Positions 47,960 to 60,868 of a stretch of DNA of 64,000 nt are shown here, in pieces; position 1 is the first letter of the stretch, and each line of letters opens with the position of its first letter. The stretch comes from Mactra quadrangularis (lineage: Eukaryota > Mollusca > Bivalvia > Venerida > Mactridae). Location: assembly GCA_025267735.1 (NCBI GenBank), contig CM046311.1, forward strand, positions 25,585,020-25,649,019, written 5' to 3'. A program made the translations under genes and the position numbers. The notes below the pieces were generated by a model. The model did not search any database, was not told the origin of the DNA, and saw only the letters and a list, made by a program, of their open reading frames with translations.

Positions 47960-49919
47960 AGGACTGGAGTCACTGGACTAAGGAAAGAGGTCTCAGGTAG
48001 GACAGGACTAAGAAAAGAGGTCTCAGGTAGGACAGGACTAAGGAAAGAGGTCTCAGGTAGGACAGGACTAAGGAAAGAAGTCTCAGGTAGGACTGGAGTT
48101 AGGAAAGAGGTCTCAGGTAGACAGGACTAAGAAAAGAGGTCTCAGGTAGGACAGGACTAAGGAAAGAGGTCTCAGGTAGGACAGGACTAAGAAAAGAGGT
48201 CTCGGGTAGGACAGGACTAAGAAAAGAAGTCTCAGGTAGGACAGGACTAAGGAAAGAGGTCTCAGGTAGGACAGGAGTAAGGAAAGAGGTCTCAGGTAGG
48301 ACTGGAGTAAGGAAAGAGGTCTCAGGTAGGACTGGACTAAGAAAGAGGTCTCAGGTAGGACAGGACTAAGAAAAGAAGTCTCAGGTAAGACAGGACTAAG
48401 GAAAGAGGTCTCAGGTAGGACTGGAGTAAGGAAAGAGGTCTCAGGTAGGACTGGACTAAGAAAGAGGTCTCAGGTAGGACAGGACTAAGGAAAGAGGTCT
48501 CAGGTAGGACAGGAGTAAGAAAAGAGGTCTCGGGTAGGACAGGACTAAGAAAAGAGGTCTCAGGTAGGACTGGAGTTAGGAAAGAGGTCTCGGGTAGAAC
48601 AGGACTAAGAAAAGAGGTCTCAGGTAGGACTGGAGTAAGGAAAGAGGTCTCAGGTAGGACAGGACTAAGAAAAGAGGTCTCAGGTAGGACAGGACTAAGA
48701 AAAGAGGTCTCGGGTAGGACTGGAGTTAGGAAAGAGGTCTCAGGTAGGACAGGAGTTAGGAAAGAGGTCTCAGGTAGGACAGGAGTTAGGAAAGAGGTCT
48801 CAGGTAGGACTGGAGTTAGGAAAGAGGTCTCAGGTAGGACAGGACTAAGGAAAGAGGTCTAAGGTAGGACTGGAGTTAGGAAAGAGGTCTCAGGTAGGAC
48901 CGGACTAGGGAAAGAGGTCTCAGGTAGGACTGGACTAGGGAAAGAGGTCTCAGGTAGACCGGGCTAAGGAAAGAGGTCTCAGGTAGGACAGGACTAAGAA
49001 AAGAATTCTCAGGTAGGACTGGACTAAGGAGAGAGGTCTCAGGTAGGACAGGAGTAAGAAAAGAGGTCTCGGGTAGGATAGGACTAAGGAAAGAGGTCTC
49101 AGGTAGGACAGGACTAAGGAAAGAGGTCTCGGGTAGGACAGCTCTAAGAAAGAGGTCTCAGGTAGGACTGGAGTTAGGAAAGAGGTCTCGGGTAGGACAG
49201 GACTAAGAAAAGAGGTCTCAGGTAGGACTGGACTAAGAAAGAGGTCTCAGGTAGGACAGGACTAATGAAAGAGGTCTCAGGTAGGACTGGACTAAGGAAA
49301 GAGGTCTCAGGTAGGACTGGACTAAGAAAGAGGTCTCAGGTAGGACAGGACTAAGTAAAGAGGTCTCAGGTAGGACTGGACTAAGAAAGAGGTCTCGGGT
49401 AGGACAGGAGTAAGAAAAGAGGTCTCAGGTAGGACAGGACTAAGAAAAGAGGTCTCAGGTAGGACAGGACTAAGAAAAGAGGTCTCAGGTAGGACAGGAG
49501 TAAGAAAAGAGGTCTCAGGTAGGACAGGAGTAAGAAAAGAAATCTCAGGTAGGACAGGACTAAGAAAAGAGGTCTCGGGTAGGACAGGACTAAGAAAGAG
49601 GTGTCAGGTAGGACTGGACTAAGAAAAGAGGTCTCAGGTAGGACTGGAGTAAGGAAAGAGGTCTGGGGTAGGACAGGACTAAGGAAAGAGGTCTCAGGTA
49701 GGACAGGACTAAGAAAAGAGGTCTCAGGTAGGACAGGAGTAAGGAAAGAGGTCTCGGGTAGGACAGGACTAAGGAAAGAGGTCTCGGGTAGGACAGGACT
49801 AAGAAAGAGGTCTCAGGTAGGACAGGACTAAGAAAGAGGTCTCAGGTAGGACAGGACTAAGGAAAGAAGTCTCAGGTAGGACAGGACTAAGGAAAGAGGT
49901 CTCAGGTAGGACTGGAGTT

Positions 49920-52900
49920 AGAAAAAAGGTCTCAGGTAGGACAGGACTAAGAAAAGAGGTCTCAGGTAGGACAGGACTAAGAAAAGAGGTCTCAGGTAGG
50001 ACTGGAGTTAGAAAAAAGGTCTCGGGAAGGACTGGAGTTAGGAAAGAGGTCTCAGGTAGGACAGGACTAAGGAAAGAGGTCTCAGATAGGACAGGAGTTA
50101 GGAAAAAGGTCTCAGGTAGGACAGGACTAAGGAAAGAGGTCTCGGGTATGACTGGAGTTAGGAAAGAGGTCTCGGGTAGGACAGGACTAAGGAAAGAGGT
50201 CTCAGGTAGGACAGGAGTAAGGAAAGAGGTCTCGGTAGGACAGGAGTAAGAAAAGAGGTCTCAGGTAGGACAGGATTAAGAAAAGAGGTCTCAGGTAGGA
50301 CAGGACTAAGGAAAGAGGTCTCAGGTAGGACAGGACTAAGGAAAGAGGTCTCGGTAGGACAGGAGTAAGAAAAGAGGTCTCGGGTAGGACAGGAGTAAGA
50401 AAAGAGGTCTCAGGTAGGACAGGACTAAGAAAAGAGGTCTCAGGTAGGACAGGACTAAGAAAAGAGGTCTCAGGTAGGACAGGACTAAGAAAAGAGGTCT
50501 CAGGTAGGACAGGAGTAAGAAAAGAGGTCTCAGGTAGGACAGGACTAAGGAAAGAGGTCTCAGGTAGGACAGGACTAAGGAAAGAGGTCTCAGGTAGGAC
50601 AGGACTAAGAAAAGAGGTCTCAGGTAGGACAGGACTAAGAAAAGAGGTCTCGGGTAGGACAGGACTAAGAAAAGAGGTCTAAGGTAGGACTGGAGTTAGG
50701 AAAGAGGTCTCGGGTAGGACAGGACTAAAAAAAGAGGTCTCAGGTAGGACAGGACTAAGGAAAGAGGTCTCAGGTAGGACAGGACTAAGGAAAGAGGTCT
50801 CAGGTAGGACAGGACTAAGAAAAGAGGTCTCGGGTAGAACAGGACTAAGAAAAGAGGTCTCAGGTAGGACTGGTGTAAGGAAAGAGGTCTCAGGTAGGAC
50901 AGGACTAAGAAAAGAGGTCTCAGGTAGGACTGGACTAAGGAAAGAGGTCTCAGGTAGGACTGGAGTAAGGAAAGAGGTCTCGGGTAGGACAGGACTAAGG
51001 AAAGAGGTCTCAGGTAGGACAGGACTAAGGAAAGAGGTCTCAGGTAGGACAGGACTAAGAAAAGAGGTCTCGGGTAGGACAGCTCTAAGAAAGAGGTCTC
51101 AGGTAGGACTGGAGTTAGGAAAGAGGTCTGGGGTAGGACAGGACTAAGAAAAGAGGTCTCGGGTAGGACAGGACTAAGAAAAGAGGTCTCGGGTAGGACA
51201 GGACTAAGAAAAGTCTCAGGTAGGACAGGAGTAAGAAAAGAGGTCTCAGGTAGGACAGGACTAAGAAAAGAGGTCTCGGGTAGGACAGGACTAAAAAAAG
51301 AGGTCTCAGGTAGGACTGGAGTTAGGAAAGAGGTCTCGGGTAGGACAGGACTAAAAAAAGAGGTCTCAGGTAGGACAGGACTAAGGAAAGAGTTCTCAGG
51401 TAGGACAGGACTAAGGAAAGAGGTCTCAGGTAGGACAGGACTAAGAAAAGAGGTCTCGGGTAGAACAGGACTAAGAAAAGAGGTCTCAGGTAGGACTGGA
51501 GTAAGGAAAGAGGTCTCAGGTAGGACAGGACTAAGAAAAGAGGTCTCAGGTAGGACTGGACTAAGGAAAGAGGTCTCAGGTAGGACAGGACTAAGAAAAG
51601 AGGTCTCGGGTAGGACAGGACTAAGAAAAGAAGTCTCAGGTAGGACAGGACTAAGGAAAGAGGTCTCAGGTAGGACAGGACTAAGAAAAGAGGTCTCGGG
51701 TAGGACAGCTCTAAGAAAGAGGTCTCAGGTAGGACTGGAGTTAGGAAAGAGGTCTGGGGTAGGACAGGACTAAGAAAAGAGGTCTCGGGTAGGACAGGAC
51801 TAAGAAAAGAGGTCTCGGGTAGGACAGGACTAAGAAAAGAAGTCTCAGGTAGGACTGGACTAAGAAAGAGGTCTCAGGTAGGACAGGACTAAGGAAAGAG
51901 GTCTCAGGTAGGACTGGACTAAGGAAAGAGGTCTCAGGTAGGACTGGACTAAGAAAGAGGTCTCAGGTAGGACTGGAGTAAGGAAAGAGGTCTGGGGTAG
52001 GACAGGACTAAGAAAAGAGGTCTCAGGTAGGACTGGAGTAAGGAAAGAGGTCTCGGGTAGGACAGGACTAAGGAAAGAGGTCTCAGGTAGGACAGGACTA
52101 AGAAAAGAGGTCTCGGGTAGGACAGGACTAAGAAAAGAGGTCTCGGGTAGGACAGGACTAAGAAAGAGGTCTCAGGTAGGACAGGACTAAGAAAGAGGTC
52201 TCAGGTAGGACAGGACTAAGGAAAGAAGTCTCAGGTAGGACAGGACTAAGGAAAGAGGTCTCAGGTAGGACTGGAGTTAGAAAAAAGGTCTCAGGTAGGA
52301 CAGGACTAAGAAAAGAGGTCTCAGGTAGGACTGGAGTTAGAAAAAAGGTCTCAGGAAGGACTGGAGTTAGGAAAGAGGTCTCAGGTAGGACAGGACTTAG
52401 GAAAGAGGTCTCAGATAGGACGGGAGTTAGGAAAAAGGTCTCAGGTAGGACAGGACTAAGAAAAGAGGTCTCGGGTATGACTGGAGTTAGGAAAGAGGTC
52501 TCGGGTAGGACAGGACTAAGGAAAGAGGTCTCAGGTAGGACTGGAGTTAGGAAAGAGGTCTCAGGTAGGACAGGACTAAGGAAAGAGGTCTCGGGTAGGA
52601 CAGGACTAAGAAAAGAGGTCTTGGGTAGAACAGGACTAAGAAAAGAGGTCTCAGGTAGGACTGGAGTTAGGAAGAGGTCTCGGTAGGACAGGACTAAGGA
52701 AAGAGGTCTCAGGTAGGACAGGAGTAAGGAAAGAGGTCTCGGTAGGACGGGAGTAAGAAAAGAGGTCTCAGGTATGACAGGACTAAGAAAAGAGGTCTCA
52801 GGTAGGACAGGACTAAGGAAAGAGGTCTCAGGTAGGACCGGACTAAGGAAAGAGGTCTCGGTAGGACAGGAGTAAGAAAAGAGGTCTCAGGTAGGACAGG

Positions 52901-53640
52901 AGTAAGAAAAGAGGTCTTAGGTAGGACAGGACTAAGAAAAGAGGTCTCAGGTAGGACAGGACTAAGAAAAGAGGTCTCAGGTAGGACAGGAGTAAGAAAA
53001 GAGGTCTCAGGTAGGACAGGACTAAGGAAAGAGGTCTCGGTAGGACAGGACTAAGAAAAGAGGTCTCAGGTAGGACAGGACTAAGAAAAGAGGTCTCAGG
53101 TAGGACAGGACTAAGAAAAGAGGTCTCAGGTAGGACTGGAGTAAGGAAAGAGGTCTCAGGTAGGACAGGACTAAGAAAAGAGGTCTCAGGTAGGACTGGA
53201 CTAAGGAAAGAGGTCTCAGGTAGGACAGGACTAAGAAAAGAGGTCTCGGGTAGGACAGGACTAAGAAAAGAAGTCTCAGGTAGGACAGGACTAAGGAAAG
53301 AGGTCTCGGGTAGGACAGGACTAAGGAAAGAGGTCTCGGTAGGACAGGACTAAGAAAAGAAATCTCAGGTAGGACTGTAGTTAGGAAAGAGGTCTCAGGT
53401 AGACAGGACTAAGAAAAGAAATCTCAGGTAGGACAGGACTAAGAAAAGAGGTCTCATGTAGGACAGGACTAAGAAAAGAGGTCTCGGGTAGGACAGGACT
53501 AAGAAAAGAAGTCTCAGGTAGGACAGGACTAAGGAAAGAGGTCTCAGGTAGGACAGGACTAAGAAAAGAGGTCTCGGGTAGGACAGGACTAAGGAAAGAG
53601 GTCTCAGGTAGGACAGGACTAAGAAAAGAGGTCTCAGGTA
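49920..53640. repeat. higher-order copy 1 within the 30-bp array
   Basis: A ~3.7-kb block nearly identical in unit order and private variants to 53640-57140. Markers: GGGTATGACTGG at 50145 and 52474 recurs at 53817 and 55936; ACAGCTCTAAG at 51080 and 51706 recurs at 54542 and 55168. Offsets are 3672, then 3462, then 3492 bp, all in 30-bp steps. Confidence 0.85.
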
Positions 53641-56600
53641 GGACAGGACTAAGAAAAGAGGTCTCAGGTAGGACTGGAGTTAGAAAAAAGGTCTCGGGAA
53701 GGACTGGAGTTAGGAAAGAGGTCTCAGGTAGGACAGGACTAAGGAAAGAGGTCTCAGATAGGACGGGAGTTAGGAAAAAGGTCTCAGGTAGGACAGGACT
53801 AAGAAAAGAGGTCTCGGGTATGACTGGAGTTAGGAAAGAGGTCTCGGGTAGGACAGGACTAAGGAAAGAGGTCTCAGGTAGGACAGGAGTAAGGAAAGAG
53901 GTCTCGGTAGGACAGGAGTAAGAAAAGAGGTCTCAGGTAGGACAGGATTAAGAAAAGAGGTCTCAGGTAGGACAGGACTAAGGAAAGAGGTCTCAGGTAG
54001 GACAGGACTAAGGAAAGAGGTCTCGGTAGGACAGGAGTAAGAAAAGAGGTCTCAGGTAGGACAGGAGTAAGAAAAGAGGTCTCAGGTAGGACAGGACTAA
54101 GAAAAGAGGTCTCAGGTAGGACAGGACTAAGAAAAGAGGTCTCAGGTAGGACAGGACTAAGAAAAGAGGTCTCAGGTAGGACAGGAGTAAGAAAAGAGGT
54201 CTCAGGTAGGACAGGACTAAGGAAAGAGGTCTCAGGTAGGACAGGACTAAGGAAAGAGGTCTCAGGTAGGACAGGACTAAGAAAAGAGGTCTCGGGTAGA
54301 ACAGGACTAAGAAAAGAGGTCTCAGGTAGGACTGGTGTAAGGAAAGAGGTCTCAGGTAGGACAGGACTAAGAAAAGAGGTCTCAGGTAGGACTGGACTAA
54401 GGAAAGAGGTCTCAGGTAGGACTGGAGTAAGGAAAGAGGTCTCGGGTAGGACAGGACTAAGGAAAGATGTCTCAGGTAGGACAGGACTAAGGAAAGAGGT
54501 CTCAGGTAGGACAGGACTAAGAAAAGAGGTCTCGGGTAGGACAGCTCTAAGAAAGAGGTCTCAGGTAGGACTGGAGTTAGGAAAGAGGTCTGGGGTAGGA
54601 CAGGACTAAGAAAAGAGGTCTCGGGTAGGACAGGACTAAGAAAAGAGGTCTCGAGTAGGACAGGACTAAGAAAAGTCTCAGGTAGGACAGGAGTAAGAAA
54701 AGAGGTCTCAGGTAGGACAGGACTAAGAAAAGAGGTCTCGGGTAGGACAGGACTAAAAAAAGAGGTCTCAGGTAGGACTGGAGTTAGGAAAGAGGTCTCG
54801 GGTAGGACAGGACTAAAAAAAGAGGTCTCAGGTAGGACAGGACTAAGGAAAGAGGTCTCAGGTAGGACAGGACTAAGGAAAGAGGTCTCAGGTAGGACAG
54901 GACTAAGAAAAGAGGTCTCGGGTAGAACAGGACTAAGAAAAGAGGTCTCAGGTAGGACTGGAGTAAGGAAAGAGGTCTCAGGTAGGACAGGACTAAGAAA
55001 AGAGGTCTCAGGTAGGACTGGACTAAGGAAAGAGGTCTCAGGTAGGACAGGACTAAGAAAAGAGGTCTCGGGTAGGACAGGACTAAGAAAAGAAGTCTCA
55101 GGTAGGACAGGACTAAGGAAAGAGGTCTCAGGTAGGACAGGACTAAGAAAAGAGGTCTCGGGTAGGACAGCTCTAAGAAAGAGGTCTCAGGTAGGACTGG
55201 AGTTAGGAAAGAGGTCTGGGGTAGGACAGGACTAAGAAAAGAGGTCTCGGGTAGGACAGGACTAAGAAAAGAGGTCTCGGGTAGGACAGGACTAAGAAAA
55301 GAAGTCTCAGGTAGGACTGGACTAAGAAAGAGGTCTCAGGTAGGACAGGACTAAGGAAAGAGGTCTCAGGTAGGACTGGACTAAGGAAAGAGGTCTCAGG
55401 TAGGACTGGACTAAGAAAGAGGTCTCAGGTAGGACTGGAGTAAGGAAAGAGGTCTGGGGTAGGACAGGACTAAGAAAAGAGGTCTCAGGTAGGACTGGAG
55501 TAAGGAAAGAGGTCTCGGGTAGGACAGGACTAAGGAAAGAGGTCTCAGGTAGGACAGGACTAAGAAAAGAGGTCTCGGGTAGGACAGGACTAAGAAAAGA
55601 GGTCTCGGGTAGGACAGGACTAAGAAAGAGGTCTCAGGTAGGACAGGACTAAGAAAGAGGTCTCAGGTAGGACAGGACTAAGGAAAGAAGTCTCAGGTAG
55701 GACAGGACTAAGGAAAGAGGTCTCAGGTAGGACTGGAGTTAGAAAAAAGGTCTCAGGTAGGACAGGACTAAGAAAAGAGGTCTCAGGTAGGACTGGAGTT
55801 AGAAAAAAGGTCTCAGGAAGGACTGGAGTTAGGAAAGAGGTCTCAGGTAGGACAGGACTTAGGAAAGAGGTCTCAGATAGGACGGGAGTTAGGAAAAAGG
55901 TCTCAGGTAGGACAGGACTAAGAAAAGAGGTCTCGGGTATGACTGGAGTTAGGAAAGAGGTCTCGGGTAGGACAGGACTAAGGAAAGAGGTCTCAGGTAG
56001 GACTGGAGTTAGGAAAGAGGTCTCAGGTAGGACAGGACTAAGGAAAGAGGTCTCGGGTAGGACAGGACTAAGAAAAGAGGTCTTGGGTAGAACAGGACTA
56101 AGAAAAGAGGTCTCAGGTAGGACTGGAGTTAGGAAGAGGTCTCGGTAGGACAGGACTAAGGAAAGAGGTCTCAGGTAGGACAGGAGTAAGGAAAGAGGTC
56201 TCGGTAGGACAGGAGTAAGAAAAGAGGTCTCAGGTAGGACAGGACTAAGAAAAGAGGTCTCAGGTAGGACAGGACTAAGGAAAGAGGTCTCAGGTAGGAC
56301 CGGACTAAGGAAAGAGGTCTCGGTAGGACAGGAGTAAGAAAAGAGGTCTCAGGTAGGACAGGAGTAAGAAAAGAGGTCTTAGGTAGGACAGGACTAAGAA
56401 AAGAGGTCTCAGGTAGGACAGGACTAAGAAAAGAGGTCTCAGGTAGGACAGGAGTAAGAAAAGAGGTCTCAGGTAGGACAGGACTAAGGAAAGAGGTCTC
56501 AGGTAGGACAGGACTAAGGAAAGAGGTCTCGGTAGGACAGGACTAAGAAAAGAGGTCTCAGGTAGGACAGGACTAAGAAAAGAGGTCTCAGGTAGGACAG

Positions 56601-57140
56601 GACTAAGAAAAGAGGTCTCAGGTAGGACTGGAGTAAGGAAAGAGGTCTCAGGTAGGACAGGACTAAGAAAAGAGGTCTCAGGTAGGACAGGACTAAGGAA
56701 AGAGGTCTCAGGTAGGACAGGACTAAGAAAAGAGGTCTCGGGTAGGACAGGACTAAGAAAAGAAGTCTCAGGTAGGACAGGACTAAGGAAAGAGGTCTCG
56801 GGTAGGACAGGACTAAGGAAAGAGGTCTCGGTAGGACAGGACTAAGAAAAGAAATCTCAGGTAGGACTGTAGTTAGGAAAGAGGTCTCAGGTAGACAGGA
56901 CTAAGAAAAGAAATCTCAGGTAGGACAGGACTAAGAAAAGAGGTCTCATGTAGGACAGGACTAAGAAAAGAGGTCTCGGGTAGGACAGGACTAAGAAAAG
57001 AAGTCTCAGGTAGGACAGGACTAAGGAAAGAGGTCTCAGGTAGGACAGGACTAAGAAAAGAGGTCTCGGGTAGGACAGGACTAAGGAAAGAGGTCTCAGG
57101 TAGGACAGGACTAAGAAAAGAGGTCTCAGGTAGGACAGGA
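53640..57140. repeat. higher-order copy 2 within the 30-bp array
   Basis: Second copy of the preceding block. It lacks seven units (210 bp) found in copy 1 near 50.6-50.8 kb and gains one further on. A few single-base differences (for example AGTTCTC at 51390 against AGGTCTC at 54852) show it is not an exact assembly repeat. Confidence 0.85.
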
Positions 57141-57660
57141 CTAAGGAAAGAGGTCTCAGGTAGGACAGGACTAAGAAAAGAGGTCTCGGGTAGGACAGGA
57201 CTAAGGAAAGAGGTCTCGGGTAGGACAGGACTAAGAAAAGAGGTCTCAGGTAGGACTGGAGTAAGGAAAGAGGTCTCAGGTAGGACAGGAGTAAGAAAAG
57301 AGGTCTCAGGTAGGACAGGACTAAGAAAAGAGGTCTTGGGTAGAACAGGACTAAGGAAAGAGGTCTCAGGTAGGACTGGACTAAGAAAAGAGGTCTTGGG
57401 TAGAACAGGACTAAGGAAAGAGGTCTCAGGTAGGACTGGAGTCAGGGAAAGAGGTCTCAGGTAGGACAGGACTAAGAAAAGAAATCTCAGGTAGGACAGG
57501 AGTAAGAAAAGAGGTCTCAGGTAGGACAGGAGTAAGAGAAGAGGTCTCAGGTAGGACAGGAGTAAGGAAAGAGGTCTCAGGTAGGACAGGACTAAGGAAA
57601 GAGGTCTCTGGTAGGACAGGACTAGGGAAAGAGGTCTTAGGTAGGACAATGTAGGACTGG

Positions 57661-58344
57661 GAGCCAGAATTAACCACAAGTTGCTTCACTTTAGTATTTG
57701 AAGTGTAAATGTGTACCTTGGAGGGTAGAATAACTCTGCTGTGTTGTTTGTTGATTGCATAATAAAAGGAGTAAAATATTTCCAAGGGTATCAGTAACCT
57801 GATGATCAGGGAGTAATTGCTATTAAGTTGGTGAGAGCTCACCAGATTAAATTAAAGGACATTAAATGCAGTTATCCAGTACTTTACAGTTATAACATAT
57901 GGATATTTTTGTAGATCTCATTTCTTCAAGCTTAAAGTTTAATTTACAAACAAATTAAAATAAATGACAGAGGTATCCTCATCCTCAATAAAGCTAAAAA
58001 CTTCTTGGCCATTCACTTTTTCAATTATGGGTCCTTGGCTGAACTTGCATTTAAAAACAGTAAATGTCACAATGGCAGTGACTTACTGATAGTTTATGTA
58101 AAATTTACCCTGACACATGATCTTGTCATAGCAAGTGCATCTGATCTATTGCTAATATATACAAGATCTGATATCAACCAGATTTAAGTACAAGATTTTT
58201 GTCGATTTAATTACAACAAGCTTCATATTCTTTCCTTCCTTTGATAAATTTTAAACTTGTGCAAACTTTGAACAAATACTGTACTCGAAGAATGAAAACT
58301 AATCTTTAATTCAAATCCCTACAAATGATTTTTAATTATGAAGG
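57661..58344. other. gene-free stretch
   Basis: No supported exon. The open frame at 58005-58187 has no features. Confidence 0.5.
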
Positions 58345-58500
58345 GCAGTTGTCAGTCACTGCCGAAAGTATGCGCTTAGCAGTTGGTTAACAGCTAAATC
58401 CAGTGATTTAGCCTTTCCAGGAGGAGTGAGTAGGTCAACTGACCGCCGTTGTATGACCTATACAATGTGTTGCTACAGTGTTAAATCAAACGACAAACAA
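58345..58500 (+). mobile_element. SINE 3' half (same family as 77-386)
   Basis: GGCAGTTGTCAGTCACTGCC, AATCCAGTGATTTAGCC and ATGACCTATACAATGTGTTG match the body and tail of 77-386 in order. The tRNA head is missing. Confidence 0.8.
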
Positions 58501-58677
58501 ATCCTGAATAGTTGATTAGCTTGGAGCTAATCAATGTTGATGTTGATGAGGTTTTAGGTAACATGGTTTGTGTTTCTGATGCATTTCTGATCAAATTGAT
58601 TTTGTATAGTAACTATAACTTTCATTTTATTATTCTTGTATTCTGTCTAAAGATAAGCTGATTTTTTACCTCAACAG

Positions 58678-58786
58678 GGTTCATACAGTCATGGCTTTCA
58701 ACCAGACAACAAAATTTGCATATGTGAAAGTGGTTGTTCTAACTGGTCTTTTAGCTGCAAGCACTATATATATTCATTTGAGTTAG
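58678..58786 (+). CDS. candidate terminal exon, short C-terminal membrane anchor
   Basis: Acceptor TTTTTTACCTCAACAG is followed by a frame reading VHTVMAFNQTTKFAYVKVVV and LTGLLAASTIYIHLS, then TAG at 58784-58786. The hydrophobic run of ~20 residues before the stop looks like a tail-anchor or last TM helix. AATAAA follows at 58815-58820. The exon needs two bases from an upstream exon, which I did not find; the phase-0 exon at 18588-18656 does not join it directly. An internal ATG at 58691 could also be a start. Family not recognised. Confidence 0.5.
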
Positions 58787-58814
58787 GTTGCCTGCTAGAT
58801 TTTTTTCCTGCCCA

Positions 58815-58820
58815 AATAAA
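58815..58820 (+). promoter_or_regulatory. poly(A) signal AATAAA, plus strand
   Basis: Lies 29 bases after the TAG of the 58678 exon, with a TG-rich stretch (GCTTTGTTCATAGTGTGT) downstream. Confidence 0.5.
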
Positions 58821-58994
58821 AAATTGGTTAAACCAGGCAACCTGCTTTGTTCATAGTGTGTATAACTTTTACTATTAGTGAAAACATTAACAAAATCCAA
58901 GTTATTATAGAAACTGGGACTGCAACTAGGATATTGTTTCTGACTTAGAATTTCAATGTAAATAAAGAAAACAAATTGTTTTTGATAGAATATT

Positions 58995-59000
58995 TTTATT
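58995..59000 (-). promoter_or_regulatory. poly(A) signal AATAAA, minus strand
   Basis: The most distal AATAAA on the minus strand before the convergent exon at 58678. It would give the glutaredoxin transcript a ~1.75-kb 3' UTR. Confidence 0.4.
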
Positions 59001-60751
59001 TAAAGACAACAAGAAGAAAAGTTCTAACAAAAAATACATGATTATCTAAAATATATAACTATGTATAATATAAATAAATAAACTATGTATTAAATTACAT
59101 TGTATATAATATCTATAAGAATAGTTGGTGCAAATTGGCCTGAGACACAATAATACAATTGTCATGTACATGCTTTTGTTTGATACACTATACTGCAAAC
59201 TTTTTAAAATGATATTTAGAATGACATTATGTTTCTTGTCTCAGGACAATTTTCACAAGTTATGTGAATAACAAGAATTATCAAACAAAAGATAAACACA
59301 TACTAAGGGAAACAACTCAAGATAGGAGATATATTGAAAGTTTATGTTTATACTTTTCATAATACTGGAGAATTCATAATTTTATTTATTATTTAATATT
59401 TTTAACTCAAGCTTGCATGATATTACATTAGAGAGACTAACTTCCAAACATGGAATAGGATTTTGTATATTTACATGGAAAACAGCCTGCATAGAGTAGA
59501 GTTGGAAGAGTGACCAACTCCTGAATAAGTCATTTAAAATGAATAAAGATATATTTCTGATGTTAGGCCTACATTATTTTACAAAAGTATTTGCATAATG
59601 ATCATTATAATTTTTAAACGCATAAATTGAGACAAACACAAATTAAAACAGTGTTGTTTTTTTACTTGATAAAACAAACATTTTAAATGTTTAACATTAT
59701 TCATGTTATTTGATTCATAGCCTGTAATCTGTCATTTTATTCTTATTCCAAGATCAACTGTGTCTATTAAATCACACTGTCATAGTTTTACAAAATAACT
59801 TTATGTTATGTTCATAAGAGTAGGCTTTCATGCATTTTGAAATTTATTTGGAATTATCCATCAATTATATATTTGAAATTGGCACAATTCATAAAATGAT
59901 AAAATCTGACATAAAAACATCTAAATTATGAGATCAAGATGTTACTAATAATCTAAAAGATAATAAAACCAAGTTACCTTATTTATTCATATTATTGACA
60001 CTAAGACATTTCAAATGATGAACATAAAGAATATATAAAAGTGATTGTAATATCATCTCATATTGCTTTTAAAAATTGTTGGCAAATATTGCTGAATTTC
60101 TGTACAGAATTAAGATCAGGATTGCGATAACAAACTTATTGACAATTTGAATTTCAAAAACTCATTCTTACAAAAAAGTAAATGTTTGACACAAAACAAA
60201 AATAAACCAATTTCTACTAATATAGTTACATAGTAGGTGTGGATCAAAGAGTGTCTGCCAGCAGGTACAAACATTCTTCATAGGGGACAAGCATTGAAAC
60301 AGTTCTACTAAAACTTAGGATATTATTTTATTTTTTGATAAAGGAGAAGAAGAATTCAACAAAAATGAAAGCACTTTTGCCATTTTTACATCATTAATGA
60401 TGGTTAAAGTAATTTTAACATTCAAACAAAGAGGAGAGATCAGGTTTTTGATTCTCCCCCACTGGATCTACAGATCCATAAAGTAAAACACATTTTAAAT
60501 ATGATTATTTTATGATGTTGGAATAAAAAGTCTTTATATGATACCATTCAGCTTCTTGCAAGTTAAGTTGGAAAAAAATAAAGCACTTATGTTTTTTTAT
60601 GCACAGAAAGCTACTTGCATTTAAGTAATACATGAACTCTTTTCAGATTTTTTTAGATACTTTACTTCCAAGTTACAATCCCACATATTATAAAACCCAT
60701 ACACCGAACATTCACACACAGTCATATATTTAAATAATGATTCTAATATTT
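59001..60751 (-). other. probable glutaredoxin 3' UTR
   Basis: AT-rich, no splice-bounded exon on either strand, between the glutaredoxin stop and the distal AATAAA. Whether all of it is transcribed is unknown. Confidence 0.45.
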
Positions 60752-60868
60752 TCAGTTTTTCAAAGCACCAGCAGTAACTAGTTTCTTTCCAAGATCTCCA
60801 GACTCATGCATTCTTATAATTTCCATCTCTCCACCAATGTATTGTCCATTAAGAAATAGTTGTGGAAC
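60752..60868 (-). CDS. glutaredoxin exon 2 (cis-Pro, GG motif, stop)
   Basis: Encodes VPQLFLNGQYIGG, then a C-terminal helix and TGA at 60754-60752. Acceptor ATTTTTGCAG. Confidence 0.9.
   Translation of the reverse strand, partial: VPQLFLNGQYIGGEMEIIRMHESGDLGKKLVTAGALKN

Larger units (their letters stand above)
47960..57660. repeat. giant 30-bp minisatellite, about 320 copies
   Basis: Unit AGGTCTCAGGTAGGACAGGA plus CTAAGAAAAG, head to tail for ~9.7 kb. It varies at a few sites (CAGGTAGG/CGGGTAGG; ACAGGACTAA/ACTGGAGTTA; AGAAAAG/AGGAAAG) and has scattered 1-base deletions. The plus strand is purine-rich (22 of 30) and G-over-C skewed (10 to 4), unlike the AT-rich surroundings. Open frames with a 10-residue period appear on both strands (VSGRTGLRKE plus; SFLSPVLPET minus, up to 268 codons). 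Frequent frame breaks and lack of context show they are not genes. Confidence 0.98.

Noticed and set aside
56873..57679. 268-codon minus-strand open frame of SFLSPVLPET repeats
   Set aside because: Produced by the 30-bp unit being divisible by three. The frame breaks at every indel elsewhere in the array, and there is no start context or non-repeat coding sequence.
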